A stretch of DNA of 64,000 nucleotides. Source: Fistulifera solaris (Eukaryota; Bacillariophyta; Bacillariophyceae; Naviculales; Stauroneidaceae). Of this stretch, positions 1-9,037 are shown in pieces. The notes under the pieces are model-generated. The model ran no database searches, was not told the origin of the DNA, and saw nothing but the letters and a program-made list of their open reading frames with translations. The stretch spans positions 1,116,001 through 1,180,000 of the forward strand of contig AP026123.1 of the NCBI GenBank assembly GCA_030295235.1, given 5' to 3'. Positions within the stretch are counted from its first letter, which is position 1, and each line of letters starts with the position of its first letter. The position numbers were made by a program, and so were the translations under genes.

Positions 1-2
1 GA

Positions 3-278
3 GATCAATGGCAGACTGACGAAGAAGAGAAGTACGGTCTGGGAAAAGTACGGACCACGCAGAAATTCTTCGACGTGTTTGGCATTCATCCCGAGAAGCA
101 CACGGTTGAGCAACACTTATGTCGATTTGTGGGCCAGCCAATGATGAAGGAATTGAAACCGCATTTACGTTCAGATCGCATGGGTATCGACTACAATTCT
201 GTCACGTATCGCTACGTGGACACCGGTTCAGTCAACAACAAACACATTCCAGTAGGGGTGAAGAAGGCTGTGGCGTAG
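3..278 (+). CDS. 3' end of an unidentified protein (5' part outside window)
   Basis: An open frame enters from the left edge and ends at TAG 276-278, giving about 91 C-terminal residues. No ATG lies in frame at the left, so this is the tail of a longer gene. The peptide contains the run FGIHPEKHTVEQHLCRFVG and a later YRYVDTG. I see no membrane segment and do not recognise a family. It ends only 35 nt before the stop of the opposite-strand MATE gene, so the two are tail to tail. Because indels are common in this window, the frame further left may not be continuous. Confidence 0.45.
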   Translation, partial: DQWQTDEEEKYGLGKVRTTQKFFDVFGIHPEKHTVEQHLCRFVGQPMMKELKPHLRSDRMGIDYNSVTYRYVDTGSVNNKHIPVGVKKAVA

Positions 279-313
279 CAACGGAGCTTTGTAAAAATAT
301 AACCGTCTTAAAG

Positions 314-1818
314 TTAGTCGGCAGGTCGTAATGTTTTCCATATTCCTGTTTTGCTTTCATACCGCATCATGCCTAATGCAACTTGAACCCCCATAAAGGC
401 CGCCAGAGCGTACCATATTTGTCCAAGGCTCACAGTTGCTCCATTGGCCGCATATAAAGTAATCATTCCAACACAAACAACATTCGCCGCCCACATTGCT
501 GTCATGCTGAAGACCCAGTCCAGCCCTCCCATAAGGATTCCGTTTACGGGGTACGCAAGCCCTTTTAAGACCTGTGTCAATAACACGGCTGGGAAAACAG
601 CCAGGGCTGCTTGCTGAACGGCAACGTTCGTGGTCAGGCCCTTGATAACGTTAGCACGTCCAAACCAAGTGAATAGAGATAATGTGGTGGCCACGACGCC
701 TCCAAAGATTGTTGAAGAGTTGATCAAATGTCGTACGAGTTCTCGCTTCGGTTTCTTCTGGGAAATTTGACGAGCCATGAGCGTTTGAACAGCTACCGCC
801 ACGGCTTCACATATCTGGGTGGTAGCAAAGCCCAACTGAAACGTAAGATTGTAAGCCGCGGCCGGTACCGTACCCAACAAGGCAGCCTGACGCGAGCAAA
901 CGGAATAGGCCAAGACTTTCGCAACCGTACGGAACATAACGAGTCCACCGGCTCTCAAGTATTGTTGCAAAGACGTCTTGAGCTGTGCAAATTGTTTGAC
1001 AATGTTGATTGGTACTTTTCGATTGAGCGAAAGCATGAGCGGCACCAAGGCAATGTATTGAGCTAGCGCCGTCCCTGCTGCAGCCCCTGCCGCTCCCCAA
1101 CCAGCAACAAATATAAAGAACGGATCGAAAACAACATTGAGGAGCGTGAAGAGTAGGCTGTAAATCAGAGGCGTCCGTGTATCCCCCAACCCACGAAAGA
1201 TTCCATTGGTGACGAGCCAGAGTGTCGCGGCGGGTGTTCCCAAAGCCCGCACTTGTAAATACGAGACTGCCGAGAACCACATGGGGATGCTGGACCAACG
1301 CCCATACCTTGCGTGATGGCTCGAGCAAAGACGAAGAAAACTAACATTTGAATGATCCCGACACTCCCAGCCAGCAACAACGCACTGCTAACGGCCAAAG
1401 TTTGATCCTCATCTTCGGATGACGCCGCTACCAAGCTAATACTAGTGCGAAGTAAGGGATCGTTGTAAAGTTTGCTGACGGCATATTGCGCACTAACGGC
1501 GACCCCGGCTCCTCCCAAAACCGCTGGACTCAATCGGCCCAGATAAGCCGTGTCCACAATGGCCGCCAAGGGCTCTGCGGCAAGTTGCAGTAAAGCAGGT
1601 ACACCGATTTTGAGAAAATCTTTTGTCAATTCTTTCTTTTCTTGAGCAACGGAATCTGAATCGTCTTGAGCGGTTGCAGTCGGGGTGGCCAAGAGACGCC
1701 TGGACGACAAAGGCGTGTGCAAGCTCTTGTAACGGATCAGAGCCGTTCTTCTCAAGGAGGGCACATACGATTGCTGCAGCGATGGTAATAACAGAAAGAT
1801 CAAAGAAAAGAACAACAT
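314..1818 (-). CDS. MATE-family multidrug/toxin extrusion transporter (frameshifted in this sequence)
   Basis: This is a polytopic cation-coupled efflux protein of the MATE/DinF family, about 501 aa. The N-terminal half (1818 down to about 1285) reads through the first MATE helices (PALLQLAAEPLAAIVDTAYLG). The C-terminal half (1282 down to 314) carries the typical SYLQVRALGTPAATL and GIFRGLGDTRTPL segments. The halves are in different frames. The homology continues without a gap across a CCCC run (plus-strand GGGG 1285-1288): GMGVGPASP is followed directly by MWFSAVSYLQVRALG, so one base is missing, not an intron. With it restored the CDS is 502 codons. The hydrophobic leader ending QQS before YVP could be a signal peptide with a plastid-type aromatic +1 residue. 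Substrate unknown. Confidence 0.88.
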
Positions 1819-2326
1819 TTTTGCTGCAACTAAATAATTTTGCTCGCTAATTGTATTCTATTATTGTCATTCATCTATTGCTTTCATTTATTTGTTTCAC
1901 ATCCGATCTTTCATTCCAATGCATTCATGACTGGACAAGCAGTCGTGCGGGCGTAGAACATACACTTGGGTGTATAGTAATTTTTGAACAAGCACCTTCG
2001 GTCACATTATTCGCCGTAAACAATCGGTGGGTGCATTTCAAAATGAACTAAGGGTAACAGCGTCTCGATTGGAGCAATTTGAGTCAAGAAAGTTGGCAAT
2101 ATCTGGTACGGATATCTAGTAAGTCAAAGAGAACGGAAACACATTCAACGAGCGATTCATTATACTGGAAATTCAGTCGCGGAAGTGGGAACCTACACTT
2201 GGTCTTATAGTAAAATCCTTGCAAAAGCAAAAATTCGAAGAAACAGCCTTTTGGATTTCGCAGAACACGTTGAAGTCTTGTTTAATCATAAATACAATTA
2301 GAATATGCCTATTGATATTTAAAGCA
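1819..2326. other. Intergenic, no gene seen
   Basis: This is AT-rich spacer between the start of the MATE gene and the stop of the serpin gene. Only short unsupported reading frames are present and I see no RNA gene or clear repeat. Confidence 0.5.
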
Positions 2327-3970
2327 TTACAAAGCAATGAATACGATTCCGATTCCGAGAGCAGCAACGAATGAAGTTAACACCTGCTGCAAGCCAAAGG
2401 AACCCCCCTCTTCGTTTACTGGAACTGAACTAGGCTCGTCCGAAGCAGGCTGAGGGGTTGTTGGTTCTCCCGTAGTACCTTCGACTGGCTCCAAAGTGGG
2501 AATGGTAGCGCTAGGAGAAGTAAGATCAGATGTTGGTGCCGGAGTAGCAGTAATCGAAGGCGTGGGTCCACTCGTTTCAGGACCCGAGGACGAGAAGGAA
2601 GGAAAGTCCGAAGACATGGTCACCGCAGGGGAGGGAAAATCCGAGATACCAGTGCTATCAGAACTGGGTGCCATCGTTGCGGGCTGTGTACTTGGATCGC
2701 GTGTAACGCCTCCCTGTTGAGGAACAACAGTAAACGGAGTGTCCACCATAAAGTTCGAGGTCCAGAAATCTGCATCGGCATGCGATAGACCCGGCTCAAC
2801 AGTAGATCCCTCGGGAATTCCAGGGTTAATCACCCGACCCTCAAATATGGGTAATTCATTGTGCAAAATCCAGAATTGGAACGGTCTGTCAAGTTGCATC
2901 AATGCAGGTGCAGTGGGTTCAGGAAGTGATTCAACCACACCGATGGCAGTCACAGCAGCAGCTTCAACGCCTTCCTCATTCACGTCAATGACAGTCTTTT
3001 GAATGATGAAATCAATGAAGGCATCACATGATCCCTCGCGCACACATAAACCACCCACGAACGGAGCGCGCAAATTAAGATTTTGCAGAGCCGTTTCAAG
3101 GCTGGACTCGTATGTTGTTTCGAACTTAAATTTCGGGAGCGCCAATGCAACGCGTGTCATACTGAGCTGGGGCATCGCCGTCACCACTTCCGCCGCCGAA
3201 AGTGATGGAATTTCGCCTTCGACGAGAGAAGCCGCAAAGACCATGGACAGCCCTTGCGTCGTCTCACTGCCACCAAAGAACTCCATTTTCACTATCTGAT
3301 AGTTCGTGACAACAGTATCGGAATACGGGAGGAACTCTACCTTGTGCATGAAATGAGCATCTGTTCCAGCAAAGCTATCCAATGTTGTTTGAAAAGTCAC
3401 AAAAGGAAGTCTCCATGCAGCTTTCAAGTAGATAGAGTTCACAGCAAGAATAATCCATCCCGGATTGACCTCCTGAACAACAGAGTCGATAAGTCCATTT
3501 GTACTATTCGAAACCCATGCGTTGATTGTGTCGGCCGCCGTAGGGTCGCTGAAATCAATAGGTTGTACAAAATCTTGTACCACTGCTTGGTACGTGGAGT
3601 TCAACGCGACGTTGTTGTTGGAGTAAATACGATTGGCGATGCTGACCACTGGATCTTGAAACTCACAGCTTTCACCATCGTAACAGGCTCCCTGATACAA
3701 CGTCGAGACTTCGTTCCCAGCCCAATGTAACTTGGGTTCACTAAAGCCAAACACCGACTCCATCTCCGTCTCGGATTCTCCAGTAGCGCTGGTGTACAAT
3801 AAATCAAACGCCATCGAAATTCCCATAGAAGAGGTGCAATCATTCGTCACCTCCGAGTACATTTCCGCCGAAAGATTGTCACTAAAGGTAATTAACTGCT
3901 CTTCCACCGATCCACGAGCATAGTGGCTGGCGATAACACTCAAGATAAGAATAGAGCGGTCGAACTTCAT
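2327..3970 (-). CDS. Secreted serpin with Ser/Thr/Pro stalk and hydrophobic C-terminus
   Basis: This is an intact 547-aa serine-protease-inhibitor-fold protein. Residues 1-20 form a signal peptide. The serpin domain covers about 25-385. The reactive-loop hinge at 331-340 (NEEGVEAAAV) has the small-residue pattern of inhibitory serpins, and the breach/shutter-side strand DRPFQFWILHNELPIFEGRV follows. By hinge spacing the P1-P1' bond falls near VVES/LPEP (345-350), but this can slip by a residue. Unusually for a serpin, about 135 Ser/Thr/Pro-rich residues follow (385-520), then a C-terminal hydrophobic stretch. This suggests a wall- or membrane-tethered (possibly GPI-anchored) inhibitor. There is no intron, and the start ATG is the only one preceding the signal peptide. 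Confidence 0.9.
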   Translation of the reverse strand: MKFDRSILILSVIASHYARGSVEEQLITFSDNLSAEMYSEVTNDCTSSMGISMAFDLLYTSATGESETEMESVFGFSEPKLHWAGNEVSTLYQGACYDGESCEFQDPVVSIANRIYSNNNVALNSTYQAVVQDFVQPIDFSDPTAADTINAWVSNSTNGLIDSVVQEVNPGWIILAVNSIYLKAAWRLPFVTFQTTLDSFAGTDAHFMHKVEFLPYSDTVVTNYQIVKMEFFGGSETTQGLSMVFAASLVEGEIPSLSAAEVVTAMPQLSMTRVALALPKFKFETTYESSLETALQNLNLRAPFVGGLCVREGSCDAFIDFIIQKTVIDVNEEGVEAAAVTAIGVVESLPEPTAPALMQLDRPFQFWILHNELPIFEGRVINPGIPEGSTVEPGLSHADADFWTSNFMVDTPFTVVPQQGGVTRDPSTQPATMAPSSDSTGISDFPSPAVTMSSDFPSFSSSGPETSGPTPSITATPAPTSDLTSPSATIPTLEPVEGTTGEPTTPQPASDEPSSVPVNEEGGSFGLQQVLTSFVAALGIGIVFIAL

Positions 3971-4383
3971 GGTTGCAGATTGCAGATTTTTAACACCAAT
4001 TGCGATTTGTTAGTTGCCTGGCTTCGTATTCGTGTCGTTTCAATAATATCTTTACTTGAATTATGAGAAGCGACTCGGAACTGTTGCGATGCACGATAGA
4101 GCGGATGGACTTTTGCCAGGACCCCGTTCGGATATTGTTCGTTAACGTCCAAAATACAAATGCAGCAACGGAACAAAGGGTGTTTCACACTATCGCTGCC
4201 GCTGGCCTTTTTTTCGAAACGTGCATTCGAAATGTCACTAACTTATAAACGACTGATTTCGAAATACTCCGTTCCGATCACGTTTTAACCCCAACGTTAT
4301 CCTTGGACCGAACTTATTCTCCGACCAATTGCAAAGTACGGAGTAGAACAAGCTTATTTAGTCTATCTCTATAACAACAACTC
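3971..4383. other. Intergenic, no gene seen
   Basis: This is spacer between the serpin promoter side and the end of the LETM1-like gene. No supported coding region, RNA gene or repeat was found. Confidence 0.5.
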
Positions 4384-5598
4384 TTACTTATTGATAGAGA
4401 AAATTCCCATTGGACTTTTCGGTGGTGTGGATGCCACTACTGCAGGAGAGGGTTGTTGGGTTTGCAACAGCAAATGCTGTAACGTCGGCTCGATGCTTGG
4501 ACTCCGTACGCTTTGGCACCCATAGTACGCCATAAGTAGAACACGAGCAAGGTTCCCATTGTAGTGTTCTTGTTCCGGTTGCGTGACGCTGAGCCATTCA
4601 TGAAGCTGCGCCCGCAGTTCGGTGTCACAGTTGCCATACAGCATACGCTCGCGACATGTCTCGTGCAATAATTTGGAGGGAATGCTTTCTAGATCAATAC
4701 CGGCCTGTACAAGAAAATCGTCTGTATCAGAAACTTTGCGTAAATGGTTCACAAATGCACCGCGTACCAAAAAATGTGGAGTCAGCTGGTTGAGTATGCC
4801 ACTGGCCGGTTTGCCAGATATAGCTTGATTCAAGCCCTTAACAATGCATGACGGTACTCCCACCAATTTCTGCTCCGCACGCGTGAAAGGCTCATTTTTA
4901 TACACAAGCGATCGGAAAGGCTGCATGATATCTTCCTGTTGTAGCGGGTTCATCAGTAAGGACTTGGTCTGATTGTAAACCGCCACCAAAGTAGTCTGCT
5001 TGTTCTTTTTTGCCGAGCCTCCAAGGACATTCAAGCTACTTAAAAAGCCACCAGCTGCTTGCGTTTTCGCCTGTCGTTCCAAATTCGCCAATGTACTCAG
5101 TATAGAAACAGTTCGCTCACGGGCAAAACGCTGTGCGGTCGTTTCGTATGTCGTGTCGGCATTTGCCGCATCGTTTTTGAACGTCGACGGCAGCAGATCC
5201 GGATTGAACCACAAAGCATATGGTAAAAAACGAGGCGCTCCCCACATAAGAAAAACCATGTTTAACACTTTCCCTCTATCTTCTTTCCCTTTTTGTAAAA
5301 ATATGTAGTCGTCGAACGAAATCCCTCCTTGAATCGAACTAGCCTTCTTTTGAAGTTCCTTTCGCGTCTCCGGAGCGCCTTGACTTTCCCATCGTTCTAT
5401 ACAACCATCGCGGAAGGATTTTTGCTGCTTACGGATGTCGTTGCATTTTTGATGATTCGTCCACAGCTGCTTACAGCTAGTCGCCGTCTTGACGACCGAG
5501 TCCTTGGCATACGTAGCTACCTGCACAATCACATTTTCGCCGAATACTACAGCCGGCACTAGCACGACTAATTGTAATAAGAAGAGGGGAATTTTCAT
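4384..5598 (-). CDS. LETM1-like domain protein with N-terminal signal peptide
   Basis: This is an intact 404-aa protein. Residues 1-20 are a strong hydrophobic signal peptide (cleavage likely after VFG). The middle has the LETM1-type segment RFLPYALWFNPDLLPSTF (about 125-142). Near 310-350 a ribosome-binding/SAP-like unit follows (LLHETCRERMLYGN, then LRAQLHEWL). LETM1 proteins are normally inner mitochondrial membrane proteins involved in K+/H+ or Ca2+ exchange and ribosome contact. This one has no clear mitochondrial presequence, and the residue after the predicted cleavage is not aromatic, so the ER/endomembrane or periplastidal space is more likely than the stroma. No introns. The role is inferred from weak domain similarity. 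Confidence 0.65.
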   Translation of the reverse strand: MKIPLFLLQLVVLVPAVVFGENVIVQVATYAKDSVVKTATSCKQLWTNHQKCNDIRKQQKSFRDGCIERWESQGAPETRKELQKKASSIQGGISFDDYIFLQKGKEDRGKVLNMVFLMWGAPRFLPYALWFNPDLLPSTFKNDAANADTTYETTAQRFARERTVSILSTLANLERQAKTQAAGGFLSSLNVLGGSAKKNKQTTLVAVYNQTKSLLMNPLQQEDIMQPFRSLVYKNEPFTRAEQKLVGVPSCIVKGLNQAISGKPASGILNQLTPHFLVRGAFVNHLRKVSDTDDFLVQAGIDLESIPSKLLHETCRERMLYGNCDTELRAQLHEWLSVTQPEQEHYNGNLARVLLMAYYGCQSVRSPSIEPTLQHLLLQTQQPSPAVVASTPPKSPMGIFSINK

Positions 5599-6498
5599 AG
5601 TATTCGATGGTTAACGCTGTAGCAATAAATGACGAAGATATCTTGTCAATGTCGCCGTTGACATCGATCGGATAGTTGAAAATGAAAAAGCTTGTTGGAT
5701 GGTTGCAGTTGCAGCCTTCGAGCGGCTGTCACTTTGTCCCAGCGGTAACCGTTGTCATGGATATGGCGCATCACTCATGACTAAAATCCAGTCTTGGACA
5801 AATACGGACAACACTTTAGTGCTATGTGCTATATCAAATTTGCTGCATAATTATCATGATGAGCTTACACGTAAAGCATAGGAGCGAATGAGTTACCTTG
5901 CGTCAAATGCAGTAATTAGTTTAAGGAAAGCAGTTCAGCTTCAATAAATGCATTATCTTGACCCTATGTTGCGTCGAATATGGTCAAGATCACGGTCTTA
6001 TATCGTCGGCTGATGCAAGATCATCCTCTGCAGTAAATGTTTTCCCTTTGAAATTTTCCTGTTGTTACTTAATCGTCTTTCCTTTGAAATGGATTTGCCG
6101 ATGATCGCAAATGTTTATTCGAAGATTGGAATGTGGACGAATCTTCGGGTCTCATTTGTTTTGGCGCGCCGCGCGAAAGGAGACCCGAATGTATGAACGT
6201 GTCGTACAAAGTGCCCACGTGTACCGTTTCCGAAAGAGGCGTTCTCCACCGCACAACCATTTTGAGTGACGACGAACAGACGGTGAGTACACAATTGGCA
6301 GAGTGAAGAAATGACGGCATTGGCCGCGCAAAAATGCGCCGCTTGTTTCTCGTGAAAAAATCTCGAACGAGCGATCCTCCAACGTTTTCCCTCTCCTCGA
6401 TCCAAACGTCGTCTACCTGGTATCGCATGAACCTCCATATTTTTCTGGTCTTGTTGATCAATACAGCAATCAGTTTAGCAGAACACACAAGTACAAGC
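5599..6498. other. Intergenic / MetK 5' region
   Basis: This is the shared promoter region between the divergent LETM1-like and SAM synthetase genes. No independent gene is supported. From 6427 an ATG opens in frame with the SAM synthetase start and would add 24 hydrophobic residues; see findings. Confidence 0.5.
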
Positions 6499-7829
6499 AT
6501 GTCTACCTTTCTTTTTACTTCCGAAAGTGTCAACGAAGGACACCCTGGTACGTTTGTAGTTTCTTCTTTACCGTCGTCGAATTTGCGACCGTTCTCCTTT
6601 CGGCGATCGCGTTCTCCGCATTGGCGTTCTTTGTGTCATTGCTTCTCGTTCATTCAGCCTTTTTCTCACACGATCGTCATTACTATTTCCTTCCCCCTTT
6701 TCCTGCGTATTAATCTTCATTAGACAAGTTCTGTGATCAAGTCTCCGATGCCGTCTTGGATGCTTGCATTGCCGGTGACGAGATGTCTCGTGTTGCCTGT
6801 GAGACCTGCTGCAAGACCGGAATGGTCATGATCTTTGGTGAAATCACTACTTCCTCGACTGTTAACTACGAACAAGTCATCCGTGATGCCATCAAGGATA
6901 TCGGATACGATGATCCGGCCAAGGGCTTTGATTACAAGACCTGCAACGTCATTGTTGCCATTGAGGAACAGTCGCCCGACATTGCCCAGTCCGTCGATGC
7001 CGTCAAGCCCGAAGATATTGGTGCCGGTGATCAGGGTATCATGTTCGGTTACGCCACCGATGAGACCCCGGAACTCATGCCCTTGACGCACGTCTTGGCC
7101 ACCCAAATCGGAGCCAAGCTCACGGAGGTGCGCAAGAACGGAACCTGCGACTGGGTCCGCCCCGACGGAAAGACTCAAGTCACCTGCGAATACAAGTTGG
7201 TCGACGGTGTCCCCGTTCCCCAGCGGGTTCACACGATTGTCATCTCCACGCAGCACTCGGAAGATGTCACCAACGATCAGATCAAGGCCGACTTGATGGA
7301 ACACGTCATCAAGCCCGTCGTCCCCGAAAAGTACTTGGATGACAACACCATCTACCACTTGAACCCCTCGGGCCGATTCGTCATCGGAGGACCTCACGGT
7401 GATGCCGGTTTGACGGGACGAAAGATCATTATTGACACATACGGTGGTTGGGGCGCTCACGGTGGTGGTGCTTTCTCTGGAAAGGACACGACCAAGGTCG
7501 ATCGTTCGGCCGCGTACGCCGCTCGTTGGGTCGCCAAATCCCTCGTTCACGCCAAATTGTGCAAACGCGCCTTGGTGCAATTGAGTTACGCCATTGGTGT
7601 CCCGTACCCCTTGTCCATCTTTGTTGACTCGTACGGAACGGTCAAGGAAGGCATGACCGATGCCGACTTGACGGAAGTCATCAAGAAGAATTTTGACTTG
7701 CGACCGGGATGTATCATTCGCGATTTGAACTTGCGTCGCCCCTTTATGCGCAAAACGGCCGCCTACGGACACTTTGGACGAGATGACCCTGATTTCACCT
7801 GGGAACAGCCCAAGGACTTGAACCTTTAA
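6499..7829 (+). CDS. SAMS: S-adenosylmethionine synthetase (methionine adenosyltransferase)
   Basis: This enzyme makes S-adenosylmethionine from ATP and methionine. Exon 1 is 6499-6547 ([16 protein letters not shown]). A 176-nt intron (6548 GT to TAG 6723) splits the Asp codon of the conserved GHPDKFCDQ motif. Exon 2 is 6724-7829. The product is 384 aa, normal for the family. Signature blocks are visible: [12 protein letters not shown] (ATP site), [15 protein letters not shown], and [22 protein letters not shown] (P-loop-like). The frame is intact. The usual product is cytosolic. An upstream in-frame ATG at 6427 could add a hydrophobic leader, but 6499 matches the family start. Confidence 0.97.
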
Positions 7830-8024
7830 AGATTTGCAATAATATAGTCGAATCATTATTATTACTCTTAATACTATCTTAGCGAACTAGTGCTGCTGTT
7901 TCATTAGGCGCAACGAAGGCTCATACGGATAGTACGTAATAGTTCAGATGGAAAAGTGCCGGACTCATCCATTGCGATGTGACGAGTGACGCCTCTTATG
8001 CTTCATGCTTTGTACAAACTTCTT

Positions 8025-8537
8025 TCAATCACTACTGACACTATCTTGCGGAACAAACGGATCACTCGGAGCTTGTAAAACAGCCGCCAGAGCCAACGCA
8101 ATCGCCCCAAACGCCAGGGCAAACAATATATACGCCGTGATCAATGAATCTGTACCCAACACTTGTTTTCCCCGAGAGCTTTTTGGTTGATTGTCTTCTC
8201 CTATCGTAAAAACAACACTATCGGATCCAGTCCCGAAGCTATCACCGACCGCAATGCGTCGCCAAAACTCGACGGTCGCGACGGCAAAGGGAAAGACGCC
8301 CGCCAAAAAGACCAATATAGTTGTTGTCTTATCCAGTGCTTCGACTGGTGGTGGTTCTATTACAGTAGATTGCGGTATTGTAGCAAGAGCTTCCATTAAG
8401 ATAGATTGACAAGTGGATGCTGTCGCGCACACCGAGGTGACGGCATGGTGAACGATGGGTTGAAACGAAGACGCCGAGTTTATGCCAAGCAAGAAAGCTG
8501 CTCCGATGATAGACCGTGCGTTCGCGCTCCTCGTCAT
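8025..8537 (-). CDS. Plastid-targeted membrane protein, unknown function
   Basis: This is an intact 170-aa protein. The N-terminus is a signal peptide ending SASS, directly followed by FQP, the aromatic +1 pattern of diatom plastid targeting. Two membrane helices follow, about 75-95 (TTILVFLAGVFPFAVATVEF) and 133-155 (ITAYILFALAFGAIALALAA). Between them lies the loop EFWRRIAVGDSFGTGSDSV. It is probably a thylakoid or envelope protein. I do not recognise a named family. It is transcribed away from DXS across a 500-bp spacer. Confidence 0.7.
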   Translation of the reverse strand: MTRSANARSIIGAAFLLGINSASSFQPIVHHAVTSVCATASTCQSILMEALATIPQSTVIEPPPVEALDKTTTILVFLAGVFPFAVATVEFWRRIAVGDSFGTGSDSVVFTIGEDNQPKSSRGKQVLGTDSLITAYILFALAFGAIALALAAVLQAPSDPFVPQDSVSSD

Positions 8538-9037
8538 TATTGCGAGTAAAAGTAATAGAATGAGATGACGAACTCTTTGTGCGATTTAGGAAAAATGGAT
8601 TATGATCATAACGTCAAAAGGATTCCAACAAGACACAAGACGAATGACTCACTCGAGAAAGTACAAGGTAATGAGAAAGCAAAAGTTACAGCCGGACGGC
8701 TTGCGGACCACCCGAGTTCTTTCTTTCTTGCTTTTCGTTTCAGTATTAGGAAACGGAACCACCGTTGAGTGCTGCTTGGTACAAAGCACACGATACTTTT
8801 AACGGCCACCAGTCATTTCGGACGAGAAACAAAATGTGTACACGTCAGTGCCGATATTCTCGCAGCCCCGTACATTGAACCGCGGTGTACGCACGGATGC
8901 AGCCGACCCGCCGACTGTGTTTTTGTTTTTTGTTTGGCCTTTGAAACCATCATCTTGTTCCATCCGTCGAGTTCAACATCCACTCTCCTCGTGCTCTATT
9001 GCTGGGGAACAATATATTGCCAATAGAATAATTGAGG
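8538..9037. other. Divergent promoter region, no gene seen
   Basis: This spacer lies between the starts of two plastid-protein genes, the two-helix membrane protein (minus) and DXS (plus). No coding or RNA feature could be supported. Confidence 0.5.

Noticed and set aside
6720-7856. 378-aa minus-strand frame opposite SAM synthetase
   Set aside because: It is a shadow of a strongly conserved gene with biased codons and has no recognisable content.
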